55,000 nt of DNA, from the NCBI GenBank assembly GCA_013115135.1, contig JABANP010000333.1:1-55000 (forward strand), read 5' to 3'. Source of the DNA: Perkinsus olseni. Lineage: Eukaryota > Perkinsozoa > Perkinsida > Perkinsidae. Below the pieces are notes generated by a model, which saw nothing but the letters and a program-made list of their open reading frames with translations, did not search any database and was not told the DNA's origin. Positions 35,362 through 49,193 of the stretch are shown piece after piece; the first letter of the stretch is position 1; every line of letters starts with the position of its first letter. The position numbers and the translations under genes are program-made.

Positions 35362-35906
35362 AACTGAACGAAATGTGAGATCACGGTCGTACATCCCTTC
35401 TATCACTCGCGCTCTTCCAATAACGCACCCGTGAAAGCTTCAAATTGAACCCTCACCTCCCCATGACCACTTTCACGAAGGTTACTCGCGGAAACAACTC
35501 TTTCAGCTGCTCGGAAGGGCCGAAAAATCTCGCGTCACCCGCCCACATTGACTTATGTTGAACTCCAAGCAAACCAGACTCTCAATATTTCGTTCCTTAC
35601 GACAAAACGTTGATATAAAACCGTAGCACCAATTGTACCATTATTTGGGGTTTAACAATCAAAGCATTGACCAATGTTAATGCCAAACAAACTCCCTCCC
35701 ACTCGGGATCGGAACGCTTAGCAGTCACGAAAGCTGCACAGCTCAACGTTCCAATCGCACGAGGGCAAGGGGCGGATATAATAGCTTTGTATATGTCCTT
35801 AAGGGTCTCCAACAGGTTAAAAAATCGCTCGGCAACAGGTCATCCCCGAGGAGACAGTCGACCGGGTAACCCTGCGGATAGACGGAAAACAAATCATAGT
35901 CAAGAA

Positions 35907-37860
35907 TCAAAGTTGAACATCGGTAATGCCGAGGCGTTTGCCCATGTCCAATAGCTCGTCACGGTAGTAGCCTTCGAACTTCTCATAGTCTGTCACCACG
36001 TTGGGATCGAGAGTGATGCTGAACATCAACTGCCGATTATAAGACAGGACGATTACCTGCAGAGCAAACCGTTCAGAAAAGATACGCCTCGACCCCTCTC
36101 ATCACGCACCTGGGTTATGATGTTCAGGAAAACGGGGTAGATGGACTCAACTTCCTTTCCAGCAAAACAGCACGGCGTCTGCAACCCCGGCACATTCGAG
36201 AAAACAACCGAATGACGGGAGAAGAGATCCCTGCTGGAGCTTTGAGGGACAAACTTTGGCATGCGAGGAAGGATGGTGTTGGTGATGAACATCGAGGTGA
36301 GAAATTCGAGCGACCTTTTGAGATGGTTCATAGGCTCCCCACTCGCTAGCATACGAGAAATAGAATCTTTGGAACGGATGGCCTGGAAAAAGGAGATAGA
36401 GAGAACTGACGATTTGTAGGCAGAACGGCCTTACTTTGCTCAGGTCAACACTGCAAAATGAAAAATTATTGCCGAGTCGATCTCCCTCAGGCGGAGGATT
36501 GGCGCCGAACTCGAGCGGGAGCACCGACGGGTATGAGCATCCTCATGATGGTGTTATCATCGACAGCATCTCCACCATACCTTCTCATGGCGCCAACCAT
36601 CGCACCCAACAACACATCGTTAACTGTAGCCTGAGGGCGAATCCCAAAGCTCAAATATTACACAACAAGAACACTAACCCTACCTTCTTCGGCGATCTGT
36701 TCTTGATGGCTTTCACGTAGTCCAGAGAAAAGGGCTTGAAGTAGATCGACTTCCTAGCTCCACTGTACTTGAGACCACCTCTACGATGGGCTAGCGAGGA
36801 ATTGAAGCCGTACTCGGACTCGAAGCAGCACTTCGTCTGCAGCATGTTGGCGATAAATGATCGAACCTGGTCATAACACAGAAATAGCTATCCACTGAGC
36901 TGCTTCCGAACACTCACCCACTCCAAGGTGAATAGAAAGCCATAGACCAGTTTGGCCACAAAAGACATCTTAACAGGCTTCTTCTCCTTAGGGTTCACAT
37001 AGACGATCGGACCTCCATCAGGGGACACCGCAACCTTGTCCAACAACTGGACCTGTCAAAACGAAGGGTACAAAGTCAAATACAAAGATACTACTGTGCT
37101 TACCAAGCTGATGCCATCCCCTAAAGTGTGATGAGACCGGAAGAGTACACAGTCCTTCTGCTGGGCTCCCGGGGCTGCTGGCAGCAGATGAATTTGCCAC
37201 AAAGGCTTGTCGGTGGGCAGCGGCACATTGATAATCTACAGCAGAAACACACTCATCAACTCGGCTCTGAAGGTGCCGAGCATGTTTACCTTCTCGATCT
37301 TCTCTTCCAGAGCTTCACGGCTCTCTAGTGGGTCGCTGGTGAACACATGCTCAGATATGTCTATCGCCACAGGCTTCCAGCTATGAGATTTAACATCGGG
37401 AACACACGAGAACCGGGTGAAGGAGAGTAACTGGAGAAAGCACATCATATGAAGAGCCTCAGGCGCTAAGAGACTCTGCAGACCCGACCTTCTCTTTAAT
37501 GAGCTTGTCTATACTCTTCCTGTCGGGCATGGAGTCCTTGAAGAGCACTGCGCAGTTAATTACGTTACAGGTCGGCGGGAGATTCGCCTCCTTGGGAAAA
37601 CAGTCGCATAGAAACATATGCTCCTCCATCCAGGTCATGGGCCGCGGACCCGAACCTGACCACGAAACCATCACTAACAACGTCAGGAGTCCCGAGTGCT
37701 TCCTGAAGACTCCAAAACGAAAGTAACTGCTCTACTCCCATCCGAACTTACTCTTCTTGCTACTGCCAACGATGGTCATGAAGAGTATCCTCCCGACCAC
37801 TGCTGCCGCTATCGTAACGATCGTTGCTGCTATGAGGTAGGAGTAGCTATCGACAAACAT
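35907..37860 (-). CDS. WS/DGAT-type acyltransferase, copy 2
   Basis: ATG 37860 begins with a membrane helix (YLIAATIVTIAAAVVGRIL). Then come WMEEHMFLCDCFPKEAN, a substrate-binding-like PTDKPLWQIHLLP, and the catalytic HHTLGDG (HHxxxDG) at about 37113-37133. The C-terminal half has TVNDVLLGAMVGAMRRYGG, PPPEGDRLGNNFSF and FSNVPG, all typical of the wax ester synthase/diacylglycerol acyltransferase family. It ends ITDVQL at 35907. Introns are short and include the one after NIITQ (GTGCGT..CTGCAG). Such enzymes esterify acyl-CoA to long-chain alcohol or diacylglycerol at the ER for storage lipid. One base too many seems present near 36513-36517, between LIPVGAP and EFGANPPP. It is a tandem paralogue of the gene at 38639-40581. 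Confidence 0.85.
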
Positions 37861-38638
37861 TATAATGATAATAAAAAAGCTGAATTCTAACAGTTTCCGA
37901 CGAACCATCCCCATGGTGAACGATTTCTTTTGTTCCGCCGAAGAGCACCCCTCAATAAGCATTCAGTCCACATACTAGCTTAAACTGATGATGCTAGAAT
38001 ACTAACTATCAGAGCGCAATCCAGTCTCCTGCTGTCCCTACTTCGCCGAGAGTGTCTGCTAAGGACACAAAGTTGTCCCACAACGCGACCGATACTCTAC
38101 CAGCCATATACCATCATTTCATGTATTCACCAGTCTTTCAACAAGAACCGTGCCAACAACCTAGGGATCTGCTTTCGGATAGCCTTTTGAGATTCCACCC
38201 ACAGCTAGCTTGAGATTCTCGATGTCCACGACTTGACCGATAGCAACCGTGGCGAACGAGACAAGAGGGAGCCCGCTCAACAACAAGAGCAAGAAGCAAG
38301 ATCCTAGCTACTACCGTACCTCCAACAAGGGTTCGAGGAAGTTTCCCGTCTACCAACTGAGTGAAACCCAATACGTCAGAGACAGAGCGTAGAGAAACTG
38401 CGTCCCAAAAGCACGTCATGCACTGACAGTGTCACAACTTTGGGATAGATAGAGGAACCCAGAATAACAATATACGAAGAAACCGACGAGACAACCCTTG
38501 CGCGATTCTTTCGAATAAACAGGGTTAGCTTTACAGCATCGTTAATATGAACAGGGATATCAAGGGCAGTAGTAACGACGGTACAAATCTGATAATATCA
38601 ATACGAGAACAAATCGGGTAGCACTAACGACTAAGTGC
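37861..38638. other. Spacer between the two acyltransferase copies
   Basis: It contains a minus-strand open frame at 38419-38138 with a possible start MTCFWDAVSLRS and a second reading giving FATVAIGQVVDIENLKLAVG. The two might be joined by splicing into a small protein, but the splice sites are weak. I do not claim a gene. The rest should be the promoter of the copy-2 gene. Confidence 0.3.
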
Positions 38639-40581
38639 TTAAAGCTGAACATCGGTAATGCCGAGGCGCTTGCCCATGTCCAACAGCTCGTCACGGTAGT
38701 AGCCTTCGAACTTTTCATAGTCCGTCACGACATTTGGATCGAGGAGTTGTGTTGAAGTAGAACTTGCCGTTGTAGGACATGACGATTACCTGAACATCAT
38801 AGTAATACTCGCTACCACATTAACCCTATCTCATGAAGAAGCTACCTGTTCAACAAGAGTGAGGAATATCGGATAGACAGCCTCTATCTCCTTGCCACCC
38901 ACACAGCAAGGCAGCTGGGGACCAGGCACGTTCGAGAAGATAGCAGTATGCCTAGCGTAGAGGTCCTTGGTGGAGTGCTGGGCCTTGGATGGAGGCAGCA
39001 GAGGCATTAACTTGTTGGTGATGAAGTTGGATGTAGTAGAATCGAGAGACTCCTTCAGGCGATTCATAACAGCATCGGTGATCTCAACTCGAGCTACCGA
39101 GTCCTCAGCTCTGATAGCCTACAAAAGAACAAAACACAATTCCAATGGGAGAACGTAACTATGAAGACGAGCGTGGTACTCACCTTGCTCAGATCAGCGC
39201 TAGCGAATGACCAGTTATTGCCGAGTCGATCTCCCTCAGGCGGAGGATTGGCACCCCAAAATCGATTGGAGCACCGACCGGTATGAGCATCCTCATGATG
39301 GTGTTTTATCATCGACAGCATCTCCACCATACCTTCTCATGGCACCAACCATCGCACCCAACAACACATCGTTAACGGTGATCTGACGCCATCCACATCC
39401 ATGAGCTGCACAACACTGAACGAGAACTCACCTTGCCGGGCGCCTTATTCTTGATGGCCTTAACGTAATCCAAAGAGAACGGCTTGAAGCATATGGATTT
39501 GCGAGAGCCACTGTATCTCATATCGCCAGATCGATGAGAGAGAGGAGCATCGAAACCGTAGTCCGTCTCCAGAGGCTGCTGAGCTTGACGCAGGTTAGAA
39601 ACAAAGGAGCGTACCTGCGAATGACAGTGAGGGCACAACTCGAAAGCAATGATATCTTACCCATTCCAACGCGTAGAGGAAGTTGTATACAATCCTTTCG
39701 GAGTATGCTTGACTGGACGGCAGCCTTCTTAGCCTTGTAATTGACGAATTTGATAGGCTTCCCATCAGGGGTAGTGGCCACCTTGTCCAGTAGTTGCACC
39801 TTGAGGAGATAAGTTGGCCGATTCGATTACCACAACTCAGCAGCCTTACCAAGCTAATACCATCAGCCACTGTGTGATGGCATCGGAAAACAACACAGTC
39901 CTTTCTGCTCAGCTCCAGTGGCGGCCGGAAGCAGATGGACTTGCCATAAAGGCTTATCACTGGGCAGATCAGCGTTGACAATCTGCCAGGGACCAGACTT
40001 CACTCCTAATCACCGTGTGAGAGACCTATCGCTACCTCATCAACCTTAGCGTCGAGTGCTCGGCGGTTTTCAACAGGCTTGTAGGTGAAAATGTGGTTCG
40101 CCAGATCAACATCCACCATCTTCCACCCGTGGGACTTCACGTCCGGGACGGCAGAAAAGCGAACGAAGGAGAGTAACTGAAGCCACCATCAAAGACAATC
40201 TCATCAGGCCGCCACGACCGCAGAAGGGCCCAGCTGGGAGCGCTTACATCCTCCCTTCACAAGTTTCTCGACTTTATCAGCAGCCGGAAGGCCGTCCTTG
40301 AAGAACACCTCGCAGTTGATGACGTTGCAGGCTGGCCTGATGTTAGCTTCCTTCGGGAAGCAATCACTCAGGAACATGTGCTCTTCCATCCAGGACATAG
40401 GCCGCGGCCCGGAACCTGACCACAGCGCATGACGATCGCCATAGCTGCTTCTTCAAGTATGGCCGTACTTCCAGCCTTCGAGTGGAGCCATCCTTTGGTG
40501 GAGCATCCTGCCCACGACCAGAGCCACTAGGGTTACTATGGTGGCCGCGAGAAGGAGGGAATAGTCGTCGAAATCCATCAT
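38639..40581 (-). CDS. WS/DGAT-type acyltransferase, copy 1, with frame breaks
   Basis: Layout parallels copy 2: ATG 40581 with a membrane helix (LLLAATIVTLVALVVGRML), WMEEHMFLSDCFPKEAN, PLWQVHLLPAATG, catalytic HHTVADG at about 39859-39879, TVNDVLLGAMVGAMRRYGG, PPPEGDRLGNNWSF and FSNVPG, ending ITDVQL at 38639. Compared with copy 2 it has at least three frame breaks: two extra bases at the T4 run 39304-39307, two at the C4 run 39254-39257, and one near 38744. As written, the C-terminal half cannot be translated in one frame. Either the copy is decaying or the assembly has indels. The sequence after each break stays conserved, so decay, if real, is recent. The join after exon 1 is also uncertain. 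Confidence 0.75.
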
Positions 40582-41025
40582 CCGATTGAGCAATAGAAGC
40601 GATCCTTAAGAGCAGCAACGACGTCCAGTGATGAGCTAACTTTCCGGCGGCCACTTCTCAACCATCGGTGAGCTCGTCAGTCATCCCTCTCCGCTAGCCT
40701 ATACCATCGAGGGGTTGGCCTTCCACTAGCCGCTCTCAGCTAACATCGCATCTTGTGACCATACTAGCCTTTACGAGCGATTATAAGCGGGGGAAATGTT
40801 CCGATTTTGAATGAACATCACCCAGCTGCACATTTTGGCCCACAGCATAATCGTTGTGCTGCAGTATGTCCTCAGACAGGTCAGCCATTCGTTGACATTC
40901 TCAGCGGCGTTTCGTTGACGACGTTGGCACTTGATAGTGTCTACAAAGGCTCGGAGGCCTTGCCCCGACCATGCTTGTCTCAGTGTTCTTTACTTCTTGA
41001 TTATTGTCTCTTAATAACGACATCA
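40582..41025. other. Divergent intergenic region and unresolved 5' exon
   Basis: It lies between the acyltransferase (minus) and the first member of the tandem VPxG/Cys-tail family (plus). A first exon of that gene probably lies here (candidate donor ACAG/GTCAGCC near 40880), but I cannot fix its start codon. Confidence 0.35.
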
Positions 41026-41519
41026 GTCACAGTAGAAGTACCGCAGGGTGCTAAGGAAGGCAGTACACTGGAGATAACGGATCCAGGAAGTGGAAGGCCA
41101 ATGAGGGTACAAGTGCCGGCTGGTCTCAAGCCTGGAGATAAGTTCAATGTGGAGGTACTACTGGGATTAGTTGCGGATAATTTGGTATGACCAAAATACT
41201 CAGATGAGTCCTACTGTCACCGGGGTCCCTCTCAGTGGACAGTACGATGACTTTGACAGGTAGGCATTGCCCCTGCTGCCGTAGGTTTTAAGGGAAGAGG
41301 TGGTATCAGGTATAGCTACCCACCACATCAGGCTGTTATAATCACTGACCTTACCCCCCAGGACGAGAGGGACATGGAGGATGCGGCCAATGCCGCAGCC
41401 TGCGCATCTTGCTGCACTTGGCTAGCCGGTAGTACCTCTACTGTCGTCTCGATACATCTACCCACGCCTCATTCTCAGCCATGCTCTCCTGCTTCACATT
41501 GGGCACCCTTTGGAACTAA
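41026..41519 (+). CDS. VPxG-module / Cys-tail protein, tandem copy 1
   Basis: Exons 41026-41154, 41204-41259, 41310-41428 and 41479-41519 are in phase; the 5' exon is missing. The first exon encodes two half-modules: VTVEVPQGAKEGSTLEI, then VQVPAGLKPGDKFNV. Next come a SPTVTGVP linker, YPPHQAVIITD, and a C-terminal Cys-rich, small hydrophobic tail (AAACASCCTWLAAMLSCF) ending TLWN. It has the same four-exon plan as copies 2 and 3. The tail resembles Cys-rich, probably palmitoylated membrane anchors such as the plant CYSTM module. The VPxG part looks like a small beta domain. Function is unknown. Confidence 0.7.
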
Positions 41520-41814
41520 ACAAGAGTACATACTAAAATACCACATACCGCACGTGATGATGATGGACATCGTCATCGTCTATCTCAACAGATTATAAAC
41601 TCCCTTATCGATCTCACCACCTTGCTCTTGCTAAGGCATACTGCTATTTAGTCAACCTTTCATACATCCTTTTTTGACCGCGGCGATTTAATTTCATTTA
41701 GTTGGGAATGTTTCCTCTCAACATTGCAGCGAGAATTTCGTTCTAACGGTTCCTCACCTTGACGGCGGTCTACAGTTTCTTCTTTTTCTTTTTCCTGTCT
41801 CCTCTCCTGTGCCT

Positions 41815-42348
41815 ATGATCACTGTGTCGGTTCAAGTTCCTCAAGGGGCCACTGGTGGCAGTACAATCCAGATCATCGATCCCACCTCCGGCAGGCCCTT
41901 TCAGGTGCAGGTCCCTGCCGGCCTCAAGCCGGGTGACACCTTCAATGTTGATGTAATATCCACTCGCTAACCTGTTCCCAGTGCGACTGTACTCTCTCAG
42001 CTCGGCCCGACCATTGTCCAAGGCCAGCCCGTTGGGGGTCCTAATCAACCTTCCGGCGGCGTGCAGTAATAATACCTACTGGTGTCGGTACTAGAATGCA
42101 CAAGTTTGATCTGCTCTCAGGCATCATACGAGCCAGGCTCCTCCTCAGACAGTTATTATCAATAGCGGACCCGGTCAGAGCCCTAGCGCTGCTGATGCTG
42201 CTGGCTCTGCGGCATGCTGTGCATGGTGTGCAAGTAATGAGGGGTACCATTGTCCTATATCGTGGACACATGGAGCAGCATATCATCCTTGTCATCATCT
42301 TCCTCAGGTCTCCTGGCTTGTTGCGCCCTTGGTGAGGCCTGCAACTAG
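41815..42348 (+). CDS. VPxG-module / Cys-tail protein, tandem copy 2 (118 aa)
   Basis: A complete model: exons 41815-41952, 42001-42065, 42121-42233 and 42308-42348, 357 nt. Introns are 48, 55 and 74 nt. The protein starts MITVSVQVPQGATGGSTIQI, followed by a second half-module (FQVQVPAGLKPGDTFNV), GPTIVQGQP, PPQTVIINSG and the tail SAACCAWCASLLACCALGE, with seven Cys in the last 25 or so residues. The introns fall at the same module borders as in copies 1 and 3, so the copies arose by whole-gene duplication. A cytosolic beta domain tethered by an acylated tail is my inference. It could instead be secreted by an unconventional route; no signal peptide is seen. Confidence 0.8.
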
Positions 42349-42743
42349 ATTTGCTCGACTTTATTCAACCGCCGCTCAGATCAACCAGTGAAAGATCACA
42401 GCAGCAGCGGCCACATCATTTCGCATTTGTCGTTTATTATACTTACTCTTCTACTACTACAACAAGCACTGTCCTCCTTATCGTTAGCCACGTATGTGTG
42501 CCTTTCCCCCTTCAATAATCCTCTGAATCGAGTCAGCGCTCAATGGCAATTCACATTGCTACAGTCTGATGTCTTTTGTCGAGTTTGTAGACTGGCAGGA
42601 TTGACTATGAATAACTCGCTGCGGGTCTATCTGTTGGCTGTTGCCCTCAGAGGGTACAGAGAATCATACACGATGCGCTTCTCGCTGGCCGGTCATGATC
42701 TAAGCGGTCGTCTCTCGCAGCTTTCCAGTTCTAGTTCATTCTC

Positions 42744-43431
42744 ATGGCAATACTGTCAGTCCAGGTTCCGCAAGGGGTGCTTCTGGTGGAAGCACCCTGC
42801 AGATAACCGATCCTGCCACGGGAAGGCCCATGCAGGTCCAAGTGCCAGCCGGTCTCAAACCCGGTGATACGTTCAACGTAGAGGTAGTGGTAGTAGAACA
42901 ACCTCCACTAGGAGGGCGGGGCGAGCGAACCACCACTAAGTCATCATCCTTCAGGTTGCCCCGACCATAGTAACAGGCCACCCATACGATGCTGGATACG
43001 GGGGTTACGACTCCTACGGCACTTCGTAACAAGGGAAGGGCTGTTCAGCTTCCATCATGAGTTCCATGGTCAGATACCAGCATCCTCCTCATCAAACGGT
43101 CATTATCACGGACAGTAGTCGTCCCCCAGTCGATGACAATGCCGAGGCTGCTGCTTCAGCCGCCAGCTGTTGCCTCTGCCTCTCTAGTAAGTCTCCCTCT
43201 ATACAGCCATGGTGTGTCATGCCCTTCCTTCTCAGCTATGCTGTCGTGTTGCCTCCTGGGCGAGGCCATCGGATGAGCACGCCCACTCCACTGCTGTTCA
43301 GAGAAATTTGCAAAGTCAAATTGTTCGGTTATGAGACCTCACGTTCTCCTACTGTCTACCTTATACATTGTTTCTTTCTGTCGTTTTCTAACGCTCCCCT
43401 AGTGGCGGAAGCATTTTGTAGCTATTTCTAG
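42744..43431 (+). CDS. VPxG-module / Cys-tail protein, tandem copy 3, frame break in exon 1
   Basis: Exons 42744-42883, 42955-43025, 43074-43186 and 43403-43431 mirror copy 2. Exons 2 and 3 are near or equal in length, and exon 3 is exactly 113 nt in both. The start MAILSVQVPQG parallels copy 2's MITVSVQVPQG. Exon 1 is 140 nt instead of 138: after VPQG the G4 run at 42774-42777 puts the rest (GGSTLQITDPATGRPMQV) out of frame. Downstream it reads APTIVTGHP, HPPHQTVIITD and the Cys-rich ASAASCCLCLS. The short last exon adds only one more Cys. It may be an assembly error or a recently broken copy. Confidence 0.65.
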
Positions 43432-43548
43432 TACTACTGAGCTACGCTCCGTGTTGTTCCTCTATAGTGCAAGTTGTTTCTCTAACCGTCCCCGTTGCAG
43501 TGTTCTACATAATGCTAGGGGTAACATGGTAAGTCGGTCAGTCTGGCC

Positions 43549-44269
43549 ATGGCAGCAACAGCCCCACCGGCCTACAATCCTTATCAAGGGGGGAACCAGG
43601 GTGCAACTGGAGGGGGCGGCAGCAGCATCATTTCCGTAAGATTGTGTGCCTTCACGCTGCCATAGGATGGCCTTTCCCTGTCCTTGTACCATTGAGCTGC
43701 CGTCCTCAGGTCCAGGTCCCTCCTGGTGCTGTAGGTGGCACCACACTACAAATTACCAACCCTTACACTGGGGCACCGGTTCAGGTAGGCTCGTGCTTGC
43801 ATTTCTTGGCGGAATGGTGTTGTCCTTTGCCGTCTAGGTACAGGTGCCTCATGGACTTAGTCCTGGCCAAGTTTTTCAAGTTCAACTTCCACCAACAGCA
43901 TCATATGCTAATTCTTATCAATCAACAGCGTAGGGAGGGGGTGTTCTGCGGCTTCGTGCCATCCCTGAGGGCCTCCTCTAAAGGGCATTCACCCACACAC
44001 ACTCATGCTCAACGGTTGGATTGCTCCAATGAAACCTAACGTGGTAGTTTCTGTAGGTATGCACAACCGATGCATTATCAGCAACCACCAAAGCAAACCA
44101 TCATCATCCACGAGTCAGACGATCGGCGTCGCTACGGCAATGATGATGCTGGCCTCGCCTGCTGTGCGGGAATGCTCGGTACGAAGCGTGCTTGTATGCT
44201 GCTGGGAAAGCCCTCTTTACAGGTGCTTGTGCGGCATGCGCCCTCTGCGATATCCTCATGCAAATATAG
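43549..44269 (+). CDS. VPxG-module / Cys-tail protein, tandem copy 4 (140 aa)
   Basis: A complete five-exon model: 43549-43635, 43710-43784, 43838-43929, 44057-44178 and 44223-44269, 423 nt, all in phase. Unlike copies 2 and 3 it has a separate first exon (MAATAPPAYNPYQGG, Gly-rich). Its two half-modules are split by an intron exactly between them (VQVPPGAVGGTTLQI and VQVPHGLSPGQVFQV), which supports an internal duplication. The rest is YQQPPKQTIIIHES and the tail LACCAGMLGACAACALCDIL with six Cys. It is the most divergent copy and perhaps closest to the ancestral gene structure. Location and role are unknown; tail anchoring is inferred. Confidence 0.8.
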
Positions 44270-44941
44270 GGGCCGCCGGAGGCTTCTCTTCTCTCATTTT
44301 CCTTACCGCTGTACAATTGGCAACGACGGAGGCCGGGGTTCTTCGGCCAGGGAAGATCCCAATACATTTTACAGTCTTCAGAGACAGGCATTTGGACCCC
44401 AGGCTCCGCGACTTCATTGGACTACTTCATTTAGGAATGAGTGTTGTGTAGAGTTCGCCTGATGGGTCGTGACTGGGGGACGGCAGGATGGTAGATAAAA
44501 CATACCATCATACAGTACTACCGTGTTTCGAGGACGGTCTATTCAAGGTTGCTACTAACCCTCTCAAGTGATAGGGCGCTGCACCTGACGATGGAGCCTT
44601 TCTGAATGCCAATTAACGTGACTGGTCCTCTTTGTTCCCGCCGGACTACCGTAACGGTCCGCTCGGTGAGTAGAGGGCTTCCCTTCACGGAAGGCCTCGT
44701 GTGCGATAACATGGCCGAGGAGATCATCGATTTTACTCAACCAAAATGTGCCCTATCCGGGACTCTAACTAAAACATTTGTTCGTGCCCCATGGCCGTGT
44801 ACCCGAGCTCGAGGGTTGCCAAGGCTAAGCACTAAACTCGAGTCCATCGCTACTATCAATGCACTAAGCGCTAGGGGTAGTGCTCCCAGAAGGGTTAATG
44901 CATCCCACAAGGTGAGACTGGTAGTTACTGAGGTATCAAAT
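44270..44941. other. Convergent intergenic region
   Basis: This lies between tandem copy 4 (plus) and the end of the SNF2 gene (minus). Overlapping open frames on both strands at 44606-45126 are mutual antisense and resemble nothing. I see no RNA or repeat. Confidence 0.4.
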
Positions 44942-48922
<3,981 letters not shown>

Positions 48923-49193
48923 TCGTTAGAAGATTATAAGGGGCACTGAGTACTGACGTATTCCGTCGCCGAGGGCCCGTGCGTTCGCTGCTCGACCTCA
49001 ACACAACAGCCAAGTTCCACGACAGCGGCACGTGTCCTGGTCATCTGCGGTCGACGGTAGCGGTGAGCCACTTCACACGATGCTGCAGCATCGCTCGTCC
49101 TCCTTGTCCTCCACGTTGGCGTACCTAGAAACCCTTCCTTCCGCCATAAATTGACGCGGATTCGATCAGAACAGGCCGCGCTGAGCTCTCTCC

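Noticed and set aside
38138..38419. Small gene between the acyltransferases
   Set aside because: Two readings look mildly protein-like, but no good GT-AG pair joins them and no family fits.
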